Source: Bacteroidota bacterium (lineage in GTDB: Bacteria; Bacteroidota; Bacteroidia; B-17B0; Aurantibacillaceae). Taken from it: a stretch of DNA of 39,774 nt. A model generated the notes under the pieces. The model did not search any database, was not told where the DNA came from, and worked only from the letters and a program-made list of their open reading frames with translations. The DNA is taken from NCBI GenBank assembly GCA_013297775.1, contig JAAFIL010000018.1:1-39774 (forward strand). The letters run 5' to 3'. Below are positions 26,091 through 34,999 of the stretch, in pieces (the stretch's first letter is position 1; every line of letters begins with the position of its first letter). The translations under genes and the position numbers were made by a program.

Positions 26091-26250
26091 ATTAGATCTC
26101 TTTCATAGTTCAATGGCATACATCGTTGGAATGGTTACCAGTTCTCGTACCTGAGTATTTTAATAAAAATATTAGACCTCTTTTATAGTTCAATAGCATA
26201 CATCGTTGGAACGGTTGCCAGTTATCGTACCTGAGTATTTTGATAAAAAT
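26091..26250 (+). repeat. Tandem duplication of an 80-bp unit
   Basis: Two adjacent copies, 26091-26170 and 26171-26250, each starting ATTAGA[T/C]CTC and containing GGCATACATCGTTGG or its AGCATAC variant and CGTACCTGAGTATTTT. They differ at roughly seven positions. The remaining 26251-26520 shows no gene or recognisable element. Confidence 0.8.
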
Positions 26251-26520
26251 AGTGAAATGTCTTGAACACAGATAATTCATTCTCATTATGTACACCGTAT
26301 TGCTCTTTGATAAACGGAATAAACCTTGTTGAATTATAAAAGTGGTCTATTTAAAGATGATTAGTAACAAGGTTTGAGTTCCTTAACCTAGGTTGAAGAA
26401 AGTTCATCGAAACGCGAATACCTTGCTACTTTTTTAGGGGTTCTAATGGCACTATCTCTCTATCATAAATTAGTTTTATTGCTTCTTACTGTTTGCTATC
26501 TATTTCTAATTATAGGAAAC

Positions 26521-26555
26521 AAAAAAGCCGATTTCAAAATAGAAATCGGCTTTTT
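26521..26555 (-). terminator. Terminator of the T9SS beta-propeller gene
   Basis: AAAAAGCCGATTTC, six bases, GAAATCGGCTTTTT: a perfect 14-bp stem with A and T runs on either side, 17 bases past the stop codon at 26572. Confidence 0.88.
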
Positions 26556-26571
26556 ATAAAAACGTTAAAAA

Positions 26572-29500
26572 CTAGTTAGATAAAATTAATTTGCCAACGT
26601 GTTTTGTGCCTCTATCGCCACGCACCGTAACTAAATAAATACCAGCATTTAAACTGCTTAAATCAGCACTAAAGCTAACTTCTAAAGCGTTGGTTTTGCC
26701 AATATTATTAGCAAAAACTACTTTGCCCGAAATGTCCATTACTTCCATAGTTAACACTTCGCCATTAGCAGCTTTGCAATCTATAGTTACATTCCCATCG
26801 CTAGGGTTAGGATACATTTTCAACAAATTCGTTTTATCAGCTGTATTTTCAGTAACACCAATAAACGATTGTGAGAAGAAGGCATCTGTGCTCCAAACAC
26901 CACGGCCATTGGTAGCGGCATAAATAACTCCCGAGTTATACGATTTCCAATTTGGTAATTTTTGTTGCTTAATATCAAATACTTCAATATTAGGAATTTG
27001 ATTATTGTTGACGTTGTTCCAGATAGGGTTGCTTGCCGAAATATCATTGGTCATAAACACACCGTTGCTTGTGCCCAATAATACTTTCTTATTGTCGTTG
27101 CGCTCGGCTAATACTGAAAAGATATTAGTATTGGTAGGGAAAGTTCCTGTTTTGTTAACAAACTGCGCCATTGAAGCCGTTGCTGTGCTGGTGATAATAG
27201 CAGTGCGAGGATTAGGACAAACATAAATACGTGCACTTGATGGGTTTGTACCCGAACGAACGGCTGTTACAATTAAAGAACTGTCGCTTTCTGTAAAACG
27301 TAAGCTAGTAATTACAGAGTCAATGCGTCCAATCATTGTAGTGCGGTAAGGCGATCGGCTATTTAAAGTAAAGGTTTGTGGGGCAGGGGGAGGACCAGAA
27401 GTTCTAACGTTAACGTGGGTGCTAAACAAGCCTCTGTAGTTGGTAAACGACGAGTCAATAATAGCATTGATGTGCGATACACGGAAAATAAAAGAGGTGG
27501 TATTTGTTCCACTAGTAACAGCACTTACAAAGTAAAGTTCTGTTCCTGACGATGACCACTCCATAAGGCGCACACGGCTATTATTAGGGCGAACTTGAAT
27601 TGAAAATGTAGAAACACCTCCAGGGCCATCAATATAATAGTTATTTCCTGTAATAAGCTGACGGATAGGTGAGTCGGCAAAATCCATCATATTACGGCAA
27701 ACACTAATGCCTTCGGTAGAAGCAAATGCAAAACGCGACGAAAAAGGTAGCGCAATTTTTGTTGCACTCGTGTTGCCAATTGGCACACCATTAGGTTTAC
27801 GGTAAGTATTAAGTACTTTAATGTTATCCGAAACAACAATGTTTTTAGTACTTATCTCATTATTGGTTAAAGTAATTTTATCGCCAATATCGTATTTATA
27901 ATACGCCTTTGCAAAACATCTAACTGTGGCGCTATTAACAGCAACGGTACTACCAACGCCTAAAGGACAGGTAAGTGTGCTTGTTAGTGCTGGGTTATTT
28001 AAAAAGGTAAGTGTTGTAATATCTTTTAGCGTTACTGGATTGTAATCAATAGATGCAAAATTTTGTGCATTTTGAACGGCAGACGTAGCACCAGTTATAT
28101 TTAGAGAAGGGCTAAGGGTAGTAGTTGTTGGCGGCGTGTAATTATTTACAATTACACTAATAGTTTGAGGTGTAACTGCACCAACATTACAAGTTCCAGT
28201 AATCGTTGTGATGTACGAAACGCTATCTAATTTAGCTGAAAATTGTGGGCGAAGAAATGTAAATGAAAGTGGCGCATTTACATTGGCTGGCGAAGCGGGA
28301 ATAACAACACTACTGGTTAAAGGCTCGTTAAAGAAAATTAAAGAGTCGCACGGGCGCACAGTAGGGTTGGCAGCTGTTGGATTTAATTGTCCGCTATTTT
28401 CAAAGTAGGCAAAAGGTGTTCCTGTAACATTAAAGGCTGTATTGATAAAGTTGGCCGTACCTGCCGAGCCTGTCGAAAATTTGAAACCAAATTGTATATA
28501 ATCTTGAGTAGTGAAATCACTCGTTCTCCAAATAGTTCCATCTGCTCGTGTAACAACACTCGCTTTTGGTAAAATATCAGATATAATAATGTTGTTAAAC
28601 TCTCCAGTACTATAATCTTCTTCTTGTGTTATGTTTGGATAATTACCTTCGTAATAAGTAATACCCGATGTAACACCCGAGCCCACAAAACCAGAACGAG
28701 GCACAACTGCCGATCCAGGATTGGATAAATTTGGAGAGGCAGGTTTAGCAACAATGGCAATGTTGTTAAAGGCAGCAGCATTTAAACCTTTAAACGCTCC
28801 AATATAAGAGATACCACCATCTGTAGAGCGGTAAACCGCTCCATCTGTTGCAACAAATATAGTGTTTGGAGCGCCTGGCTTGAATAAAATTTGGTGTACA
28901 TTTTTTGGCAAATACAAAACGGTATTAACAGCCCCGTCGTTCCCTAAGCGTGTCCAAGTACCAATGTTAGGGGCAACGTTACGCGTCCATCTAAAGAATG
29001 CGTAACCACCAATAAAAATAGTATTTTCGTCGGTTGGAGAAACCACTAAAGCATGCGAATAGTCAGCCCAACCGAATCCACCACCGCGCATTGGATCTAA
29101 TTGAACCGATCCTTCTAAAATTAAACTGGGCGTTGTAGAGTTAGTAGAAAAATTTTCGTAAACAAATAAGCCTGCTAAGGTTGAATTGTTACCTCCTGTA
29201 AATGGGCCGCCGCACGAAATATAAATTTTATTAGGATTAGAGGCAGGTATAGCAATCTCTATACGGCCGTAGTTATTAGGAATAATATTTATAGTAGGTG
29301 TAATTTCAGTTGTAAAGCTTCCAGGATCGCCGTTGGTAGAACGGAATACTTTAGAGCCTCCAGTAATACTTCCAACACTGGCATAAGCCGAACCGTCGCT
29401 GGCAATCTCAACATCGTAAGATTGACCTGTGGCTGTAGTAGCAGTGCCTAAAGCCCAAGTTGTTCCACCATCGGTACTAACGTATAAGCCAGTTGCGCTG

Positions 29501-29988
29501 GCTACATAAATACGTTGCGCGTTGGTTGGATTGATAAGAATTTTATTGATGTTACCCATCGTGGATGTACCAACTACAGGTAATAAATTACCATTCGAAA
29601 ACGTGTAAATACCACTACCAGGAAGGGTTTTAGCCAATTGATTGGGGCGCGCATAGTTTTCGCCTGTACCTGCATAAATAAGCCCGCTAGGCGATTGCGC
29701 TAAACAACTAATATTTTTAACAGACGCTTGATCACTTAACGGCGACCAATTTAATCCACCATTGTTAGACTCAAAAAGCCCACCGTTAACACTTCCACCA
29801 AATAAACGGTTTCCCGAAGGGTCTTGATTGTCTAAAATCAAAGAGCGAACTCGACTAGGCGTGGTAACAGGCCCCGCTTGAGACCAGTTCATTTGAGCAA
29901 ATGTTGGTAATTCCATTGCTACCAGAGCCGATAATACGGTCAGTTTTCCAACTAATTGACCCGATTTTCTAAGTATATTTAAAAACAT
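26572..29988 (-). CDS. Secreted beta-propeller (BNR/sortilin-like) protein with T9SS type A sorting domain
   Basis: 1138 residues. An N-terminal signal (about 1-31, ...VAMELPTFAQ) precedes about 400 residues of repeats with S-x-N/D-G-G-x-x-W/Y turns (ESNNGGLNWSPL, VSTDGGTTWALG, RSTDGGISYIGAF) and D-x-x-G/N-x-x-Y/I-x-G strands. This is the BNR/VPS10-like propeller pattern. The middle (about 450-850) is Thr/Ser-rich beta domains. The end (LKMYPNPSDGNVTIDC...LSSLNAGIYLVTVRGDRGTKHVGKLIL) is the type A sorting signal removed on T9SS export. It is probably a surface or released protein; propellers of this kind bind glycans or proteins, but no active-site set was identified. Confidence 0.88.
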   Translation of the reverse strand: MFLNILRKSGQLVGKLTVLSALVAMELPTFAQMNWSQAGPVTTPSRVRSLILDNQDPSGNRLFGGSVNGGLFESNNGGLNWSPLSDQASVKNISCLAQSPSGLIYAGTGENYARPNQLAKTLPGSGIYTFSNGNLLPVVGTSTMGNINKILINPTNAQRIYVASATGLYVSTDGGTTWALGTATTATGQSYDVEIASDGSAYASVGSITGGSKVFRSTNGDPGSFTTEITPTINIIPNNYGRIEIAIPASNPNKIYISCGGPFTGGNNSTLAGLFVYENFSTNSTTPSLILEGSVQLDPMRGGGFGWADYSHALVVSPTDENTIFIGGYAFFRWTRNVAPNIGTWTRLGNDGAVNTVLYLPKNVHQILFKPGAPNTIFVATDGAVYRSTDGGISYIGAFKGLNAAAFNNIAIVAKPASPNLSNPGSAVVPRSGFVGSGVTSGITYYEGNYPNITQEEDYSTGEFNNIIISDILPKASVVTRADGTIWRTSDFTTQDYIQFGFKFSTGSAGTANFINTAFNVTGTPFAYFENSGQLNPTAANPTVRPCDSLIFFNEPLTSSVVIPASPANVNAPLSFTFLRPQFSAKLDSVSYITTITGTCNVGAVTPQTISVIVNNYTPPTTTTLSPSLNITGATSAVQNAQNFASIDYNPVTLKDITTLTFLNNPALTSTLTCPLGVGSTVAVNSATVRCFAKAYYKYDIGDKITLTNNEISTKNIVVSDNIKVLNTYRKPNGVPIGNTSATKIALPFSSRFAFASTEGISVCRNMMDFADSPIRQLITGNNYYIDGPGGVSTFSIQVRPNNSRVRLMEWSSSGTELYFVSAVTSGTNTTSFIFRVSHINAIIDSSFTNYRGLFSTHVNVRTSGPPPAPQTFTLNSRSPYRTTMIGRIDSVITSLRFTESDSSLIVTAVRSGTNPSSARIYVCPNPRTAIITSTATASMAQFVNKTGTFPTNTNIFSVLAERNDNKKVLLGTSNGVFMTNDISASNPIWNNVNNNQIPNIEVFDIKQQKLPNWKSYNSGVIYAATNGRGVWSTDAFFSQSFIGVTENTADKTNLLKMYPNPSDGNVTIDCKAANGEVLTMEVMDISGKVVFANNIGKTNALEVSFSADLSSLNAGIYLVTVRGDRGTKHVGKLILSN

Positions 29989-29992
29989 AGTG

Positions 29993-30024
29993 TAAATATA
30001 TACGCATTAATAAATTTTAACAAA
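29993..30024 (-). promoter_or_regulatory. Promoter of the T9SS beta-propeller gene
   Basis: TTTG (30021-30024, minus strand), 20 bases, TATATTTA (29993-30000), one base off the TAnnTTTG consensus, four bases from the ATG at 29988. Confidence 0.45.
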
Positions 30025-30182
30025 ATTGTTATTTTTTTCTCAAATATAAAAATAAAAGAACAAATCAAGTTTCACTTTTTTTAAATCTGGTGGGTTTTTC
30101 TTTAAAAGTGGTCGGATTTAACATAAAAGCGAGTAAAATAATTTTTGATTGGGCAGTTGTTGCTACACAAGGCACATCTTTT

Positions 30183-30315
30183 TTATCCAATCTGTTGATA
30201 AAAATTGACGTTATTTTCGCTTTAGCCACTTGCTAAGCCTTTAATTAATGCCTTAATCTCTTCAATTTTTATTGGCGAAATCTCAAATTAAAGCAGGGTT
30301 GCATTTGGTGTAAGA
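30183..30315 (+). repeat. Diverged intergenic repeat R7, copy B
   Basis: Similar in order and spacing to 23043-23230 but without the 56-base segment holding the AAATACCC hairpin. Shared words are TGATAAAA, TGCTAAGCCTTTAATTA, CAATTTTTATTGGC and TGCATTTGGT. Apart from it and the promoters, 29989-30362 holds nothing recognised. Confidence 0.5.
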
Positions 30316-30324
30316 TATATTTTT

Positions 30325-30354
30325 TTTGAAGTCTGTTACCTTTGGTTAAATTTG
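30325..30354 (+). promoter_or_regulatory. Promoter of the surface-polysaccharide operon
   Basis: TTTG (30325-30328), 18 bases, TAAATTTG (30347-30354), nine bases upstream of the ATG at 30363. A second box, TACCTTTG (30337-30344), overlaps but lacks an upstream partner at the right distance. Confidence 0.55.
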
Positions 30355-30362
30355 TAGGCTCT

Positions 30363-30944
30363 ATGTCAGAAACAAAAAATTATTTTGCACATCCCTCGGC
30401 TATTATTGATGAGGGCTGTAGCATTGGTGCAGGCAGTAAAATCTGGCATTTTTCGCACATTATGCCCGATTGCAGCATTGGCGAAAATTGTAATATTGGT
30501 CAAAATGTTGTCATTTCACCAGGGGTTAGTTTAGGTCGAAATGTTAAAATTCAAAATAACGTTTCCATTTACACAGGTGTTACCTGCGAAGACGATGTAT
30601 TTTTAGGCCCATCCATGGTTTTTACTAATGTTATTAATCCGCGAAGTGCCGTCAATCGTAAAAATGAGTATGCCAAAACCCATGTTGGAAAAGGAGCGAG
30701 TATTGGTGCCAATGCAACCATTGTTTGTGGGCACAATATTGGCGCGTATGCCTTCATTGGAGCAGGAGCCGTAGTTACTAAACATGTTCCCGATTATGCG
30801 TTATTGGTTGGTAACCCAGCTCGCCAAACGGGTTGGATGAGCGAGTACGGTCATAAATTAAATTTTGATAGCAATGGTTTGGCTGTTTGTCCTGAGTCGG
30901 GGCAACACTATCAATTAAACGGTAATAAAGTAAGTCGCATTTAA
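30363..30944 (+). CDS. wbpD: Nucleotide-sugar N-acetyltransferase, WbpD/WlbB-like
   Basis: 193 residues from the ATG at 30363; an open frame from a TTG at 30342 is ignored. It is a left-handed beta-helix protein of isoleucine-rich hexapeptides: [76 protein letters not shown] and [16 protein letters not shown]. WbpD/WlbB enzymes acetylate the 3-amino group of UDP-2-acetamido-3-amino-2,3-dideoxyglucuronic acid, using acetyl-CoA, in making diacetylated uronic acids for O-antigens. The WlbA- and WbpA-type neighbours support that role strongly. It ends one base before the next gene's ATG. Confidence 0.9.
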   Translation: MSETKNYFAHPSAIIDEGCSIGAGSKIWHFSHIMPDCSIGENCNIGQNVVISPGVSLGRNVKIQNNVSIYTGVTCEDDVFLGPSMVFTNVINPRSAVNRKNEYAKTHVGKGASIGANATIVCGHNIGAYAFIGAGAVVTKHVPDYALLVGNPARQTGWMSEYGHKLNFDSNGLAVCPESGQHYQLNGNKVSRI

Positions 30945-30945
30945 G

Positions 30946-31974
30946 ATGGTAAGAAAAATAAAGTTTGCAGTTATAGGGCAAGGGCACATCGGTAAACGTC
31001 ACGCAGAAATGATACGTCGTAACCCAGATTGTGAATTGGTAGCCGTATGCGATGTGTTACCAAAAGAAAGTTTAGGACTCGAACCATTACAAGAAAATTT
31101 TTACAACGCCATCGAAAACTTATTGAGTGCGCATCCAGAGGTAGAGGTGGTAAATATTTGCACACCCAATGGGCTTCATGCCGAACATGCTTTGTTAGCT
31201 TTACACAAAGGCAAACATGTGGTTGTTGAAAAACCAATGGCACTTAGCAAGGCCGATTGCGAGAAAGTTATTTACGCAGCTTTGCACCACCACAAAACTG
31301 TTTTTTGTGTGATGCAAAACCGGTATTCGCCTCCAAGCATTTGGTTAAAAGAAATCGTTGATAAAAAAATTATTGGCGAGGTTTACATGGTGCAATTAAA
31401 TTGCTATTGGAATCGCGATGAACGTTATTACAAAAAAGGAGGATGGAAAGGCACCGCCGATTTAGATGGTGGCACTTTATTTACGCAGTTTAGCCATTGG
31501 ATAGATATTATGTATTGGATTTTTGGAGACATCACTAACATTCAAGCTAAATTTGCCGATTTTAATCATCAACAAACCACAGCATTTGAAGACAGCGGGT
31601 TTGTCAATTTCGATTTTGTGAATGGTGGCATGGGTTCTATTAATTACAGCACTTCGGTGTGGGAAAAAAACTTAGAGTCGTCGTTAACCGTTGTAGGCAG
31701 CAAAGGCAGCATTAAAGTAGGTGGTCAATACATGGATCAAATCGAAACCTGCAATATACAAGGTTACGTGATGCCAACCCTCGAAGAAACCAATCCAGCT
31801 AACGATTATGGAGCTTACAAAGGCTCGGCCAATAATCATCACAACGTTATCGAAAATGTGATAGACACAATAAGTGGAAAAAATAAAATTACAACCAACG
31901 CTTTAGAAGGATTAAAAGTAGTGGACATTATTGAGCGTATTTATCAATTACGACCAGAAAAAGTATTAAAATAA
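30946..31974 (+). CDS. wbpB: Gfo/Idh/MocA oxidoreductase, WbpB/WlbA-like (UDP-GlcNAc uronate 3-dehydrogenase)
   Basis: 342 residues. The Rossmann motif AVIGQGHIGKRHAEMI (about 8-23) is followed by VVNICTPNGLHAEHALLALH and the catalytic-lysine motif VVVEKPMAL. The C-terminal half has GGWKGTADLDGGTLFTQFSH and WIDIMYWIFGD, typical of the WlbA group. WlbA/WbpB oxidises C3 of UDP-N-acetylglucosaminuronic acid, preparing it for transamination. The acetyltransferase upstream and the 6-dehydrogenase downstream are the neighbouring steps. Spacing is one base to the upstream gene and 22 to the downstream. Substrate is inferred from context and family. Confidence 0.88.
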   Translation: MVRKIKFAVIGQGHIGKRHAEMIRRNPDCELVAVCDVLPKESLGLEPLQENFYNAIENLLSAHPEVEVVNICTPNGLHAEHALLALHKGKHVVVEKPMALSKADCEKVIYAALHHHKTVFCVMQNRYSPPSIWLKEIVDKKIIGEVYMVQLNCYWNRDERYYKKGGWKGTADLDGGTLFTQFSHWIDIMYWIFGDITNIQAKFADFNHQQTTAFEDSGFVNFDFVNGGMGSINYSTSVWEKNLESSLTVVGSKGSIKVGGQYMDQIETCNIQGYVMPTLEETNPANDYGAYKGSANNHHNVIENVIDTISGKNKITTNALEGLKVVDIIERIYQLRPEKVLK

Positions 31975-31996
31975 TTATAAGTAACCCGCATTAAAA

Positions 31997-33292
31997 ATGA
32001 GTAGCATATACACTAAAATTTTAAAGAAAGAAGCCAGCATTGCCGTTATTGGTTTAGGATACGTTGGATTGCCGATTGCTTTAGCGTTTGCAAAAAAAGT
32101 AAAAGTAATTGGATTCGATATTAATGAACAACGGGTTAACCTAATGAAAAAAGGCATTGACCCCAGCAACGAATTAGAAAAAAAAGATTTTGAAAAAAGC
32201 GATATCACGTTTACACACCAACTCGAAGATTTAAAGAAAGCAAGTTTTTTTATTATTGCGGTGCCTACGCCCATAGATGAACACAATTTACCCGATTTAA
32301 AACCACTCATTGGGGCTTCTACTTCGGTTGGAAAAGTTCTTAAAAAAGGCGATTATGTCGTTTACGAATCAACTGTTTATCCAGGCTGCACCGAAGAAGA
32401 CTGCATTCCTGTGCTCGAACAACACAGCAATCTTAAATTTATAAAAGATTTTAAAGTAGGGTATTCGCCAGAGCGCATTAACCCAGGCGATAAAGAACAT
32501 ACCATTACCAAAATTTTAAAAATTGTGAGTGGTTGCGATAAAGAAAGTTTAGAGGCCATTGCTAAGGTTTATGAAATTATTGTAGAACCTGGCACACACC
32601 GAGCCTCCTCCATTAAAGTAGCCGAAGCCGCTAAAATTATAGAAAATACCCAGCGCGATGTTAACATTGCATTGATGAACGAATTGTCTATTATTTTTTC
32701 GCGCATAGGCATTAACACTTACGATGTGTTAGAAGCCGCTGGAACCAAATGGAATTTTTTAAAGTTTTCGCCTGGGCTAGTAGGCGGACATTGTATTGGT
32801 GTTGACCCTTACTACCTCACTTACAAGGCCGAAGAAATGGGCTATCATGCACGGGTTATTAACAGCGGGCGATACGTTAACGATAGCATGGGATTTTATG
32901 TAGCCAAAACCTGCGTAAAAAAAATAATTGCAGCGGGTAAAAATCTATCGAAGTCGAAAGTGTTAGTAATGGGCGCAACGTTTAAAGAAGATGTAAGCGA
33001 CATCCGAAATAGTAAAGTTGCCGATATTGTAAAAGAATTAAAATCGTTTGGTGTAAAAGTTGAAATTATAGATCCATACGCCAATAGTGCCGAACTTAAA
33101 CACGAGTATGGCTTTGGCTTAAATAAATTATCGAAAGGTTACGATGGTGTTATTGTGGCCGTTAACCATAAGGTTTATAAAACATTAGAGGAAGCATTCT
33201 TTACAAAAATACTCAGTAAAAAAGGTGTTTTAGTAGATGTGAAAGGATTGTATAAAGACAAAATAACAAATCTAACGTATTGGAGTTTGTAA
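31997..33292 (+). CDS. wbpA: UDP-N-acetylhexosamine 6-dehydrogenase (WbpA/TviB-like)
   Basis: 431 residues of the UDP-glucose/GDP-mannose dehydrogenase family. The NAD-binding VIGLGYVGLPIALAFAKK is at about 17-34, then AVPTPIDEHNLPDL, YESTVYPGCTEEDCIPVLE, VGYSPERINPGDKEHT (the substrate-binding set of the TviB/WbpA/WecC branch), and the catalytic Cys in GGHCIGVDPYYLTYKAEEMG. The C-terminal domain has KVLVMGATFKEDVSDIRNSK. It oxidises the C6 hydroxyl of UDP-GlcNAc (or UDP-GalNAc) to the uronate with two NAD+. With the two upstream genes it gives three of the enzymes for UDP-diacetamido uronic acid; the 3-aminotransferase (WbpE/WlbC) is not in the window. Confidence 0.9.
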   Translation: MSSIYTKILKKEASIAVIGLGYVGLPIALAFAKKVKVIGFDINEQRVNLMKKGIDPSNELEKKDFEKSDITFTHQLEDLKKASFFIIAVPTPIDEHNLPDLKPLIGASTSVGKVLKKGDYVVYESTVYPGCTEEDCIPVLEQHSNLKFIKDFKVGYSPERINPGDKEHTITKILKIVSGCDKESLEAIAKVYEIIVEPGTHRASSIKVAEAAKIIENTQRDVNIALMNELSIIFSRIGINTYDVLEAAGTKWNFLKFSPGLVGGHCIGVDPYYLTYKAEEMGYHARVINSGRYVNDSMGFYVAKTCVKKIIAAGKNLSKSKVLVMGATFKEDVSDIRNSKVADIVKELKSFGVKVEIIDPYANSAELKHEYGFGLNKLSKGYDGVIVAVNHKVYKTLEEAFFTKILSKKGVLVDVKGLYKDKITNLTYWSL

Positions 33293-33333
33293 TTCACTTC
33301 CATTAAAGATGTGTTAGTGGTTACCTCAAAAAC

Positions 33334-34497
33334 ATGCAAAAGCATTTACACATCGTAGCGTTCGACGTACCTTATCCCCCCGATTATGGCGGTGTCATAG
33401 ATGTATTCTATAAACTTAAAGTACTTCATCAGGCAGGTTTTAAACTGCATTTACATTGCTTTCAATATGGGCGCGCCAAAGCCCCTGAGTTAACTCATTT
33501 TTGCGAGTCGGTAAACTATTATCCACGAAATCAAAAAAATTGGAAAGCCCTTTTTTCACTTCAACCGTTTACCGTTTATACCCGCCAATCAAAAACACTC
33601 GAAGACAATTTATTGCAAGATAATTATCCCATTTTATTTGAAGTATTGCACACCTGCTATTTACTAAACGACGAGCGGTTTAAAACCCGCATCACCTTTT
33701 TTAGACACAGTAATATCGAGCATCACTATTACAAACATTTGGCATTGGCCGAAAAAAATTGGATTAAAAAAATTTACCTTCGTTTAGAAGCCATTAAATT
33801 AAAACGCTTTGAACCCGTTGTAACCAATGCTTCTGCTATTTTGGCGGTTAACGAAAACGATACGGTTTATTTTCAGAAAAAATACCCCAATTTAAAAACT
33901 TATTTTTTACCTTCTTTTCACGAACACGATGCGGTAAATATTGAACTTAAAACGCAAGCAACACCTTATCTACTTTACCATGGCAACCTTAGTATTTCCG
34001 AAAATTATCAAGCCGTTTTGTGGTTAGTCAATCAAGTATTTAATCGCTTGCCTGCCATTAAAATAATTATTGCAGGAAAAAATCCGCCAGCATTTTTACA
34101 GCAAGCCCTCAGCAACTATTCGCACATAACGGTATTCGCTAATCCCAATTCTTCTGAAATGGAAATGTTAATAGCCCAAGCTAAAGTACATGTATTATAT
34201 ACCCAACAAGCTACCGGACTTAAATTAAAACTTCTCAATGTGTTGTTTAAAGGGCAATACATTATTAGTAATCCGCTCATGTTACACGGTACCGTTTTTA
34301 AAAATGCGCAACCCTCCACGGGGCTTATCGTTGCTACTACTCCCGATGATTATGTTACACACATCACCCATTGTTTTAATACCGCTTTTGATGAAACTTT
34401 AATTAGTAAACGCCAACAATTAATGGAGAGCAGTAGAACTTCTTGTATTACTCAGACCTTTGTTCAAGTATATTCCACTTTTCAATCTTCACTTTAG
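33334..34497 (+). CDS. Glycosyltransferase, GT-B fold (family 4-like)
   Basis: 387 residues. The N-terminal VAFDVPYPPDYGGVIDVFYK (about 8-27) has the Gly-rich acceptor-side loop of GT-B enzymes. The C-terminal domain starts at about 210 (TPYLLYHGNLSISENYQAVLWLV) and has IKIIIAGKNPP, ITVFANPNSSEMEMLIAQAKVHVLYTQQATGLKLKLLNVLFKGQYIISNP. The K-L-L-N-x-L/M segment is the usual donor-binding helix. It probably transfers a sugar, perhaps the uronic acid made by the upstream enzymes, in lipopolysaccharide or capsule synthesis; donor and acceptor are unproven. It follows the dehydrogenase by 41 bases, and its end overlaps the convergent RlpA-like gene by 50 bases. Confidence 0.82.
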   Translation: MQKHLHIVAFDVPYPPDYGGVIDVFYKLKVLHQAGFKLHLHCFQYGRAKAPELTHFCESVNYYPRNQKNWKALFSLQPFTVYTRQSKTLEDNLLQDNYPILFEVLHTCYLLNDERFKTRITFFRHSNIEHHYYKHLALAEKNWIKKIYLRLEAIKLKRFEPVVTNASAILAVNENDTVYFQKKYPNLKTYFLPSFHEHDAVNIELKTQATPYLLYHGNLSISENYQAVLWLVNQVFNRLPAIKIIIAGKNPPAFLQQALSNYSHITVFANPNSSEMEMLIAQAKVHVLYTQQATGLKLKLLNVLFKGQYIISNPLMLHGTVFKNAQPSTGLIVATTPDDYVTHITHCFNTAFDETLISKRQQLMESSRTSCITQTFVQVYSTFQSSL

Positions 34498-34903
34498 TAA
34501 GCCCACGGCTAACGAAGTTTAATTGTTTGGCAGCACGCCATGTTAAATCAATACAACGTTTCGAGTTTTTGGGGAGGCGATCGTTTATTTTTACAATGAC
34601 TACGCTGTCATTTTTTAGATTAACAACTTTAACCCAAGTTCCCATTTTTAAAGTTTTATGTGCCGCGGTTAATTTATCGTGTTGGAAACGTTCGCCACTA
34701 GCGCATCGGCGGCCTTCAAAGCGTTTGGCATAAAAACTAGCAATCCCTATTTCGCTATAAAGTGTATCGCGTATTCCTATTTTGACAACGCTATCGGTTA
34801 CAGCTTTTTCTTTAGTTGGTAAACTATCGGTTTGTGCTTGTCCGCTACAAAACATAATGGCTAGTAGTAAAAAACTATAGGTAATATATTTATTTATCAT
34901 CAT
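34448..34903 (-). CDS. rlpA: RlpA-like double-psi beta-barrel protein
   Basis: 151 residues with a signal peptide (about 1-23, ...MFCSGQAQ; a relaxed lipobox at Cys19 is possible). The mature protein is mostly one double-psi beta-barrel domain: IGIASFYAKRFEGRRCASGERF (22 residues, around 52-73), KLTAAHKTLKMGTWVKVVN, VIVKINDRLP and IDLTWRAAKQL. RlpA proteins act on or bind peptidoglycan, some as lytic transglycosylases for naked glycans. There is no SPOR domain, so localisation to the septum via denuded glycan is not indicated. A second ATG lies directly after the first (34900). The last 50 bases overlap the 3' end of the converging glycosyltransferase gene. Confidence 0.88.
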   Translation of the reverse strand: MMINKYITYSFLLLAIMFCSGQAQTDSLPTKEKAVTDSVVKIGIRDTLYSEIGIASFYAKRFEGRRCASGERFQHDKLTAAHKTLKMGTWVKVVNLKNDSVVIVKINDRLPKNSKRCIDLTWRAAKQLNFVSRGLTKVKIEKWNILEQRSE

Positions 34904-34999
34904 GTCTTTTAAAGATAAGTAATCTTTTCAACGAATCCGTTTTCACTAAAGGATTAATCAAGTGGTATTAATAGTATATTCGAAACTTATTTTAATAAA

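Noticed and set aside
26091-26250. Possible CRISPR array
   Set aside because: Only two 80-base units that are similar throughout, with no distinct repeat and spacer parts and no cas genes in the window.
26110-26295. 61-codon minus-strand frame
   Set aside because: It is produced by the 80-bp tandem repeat and shows no protein-like features.
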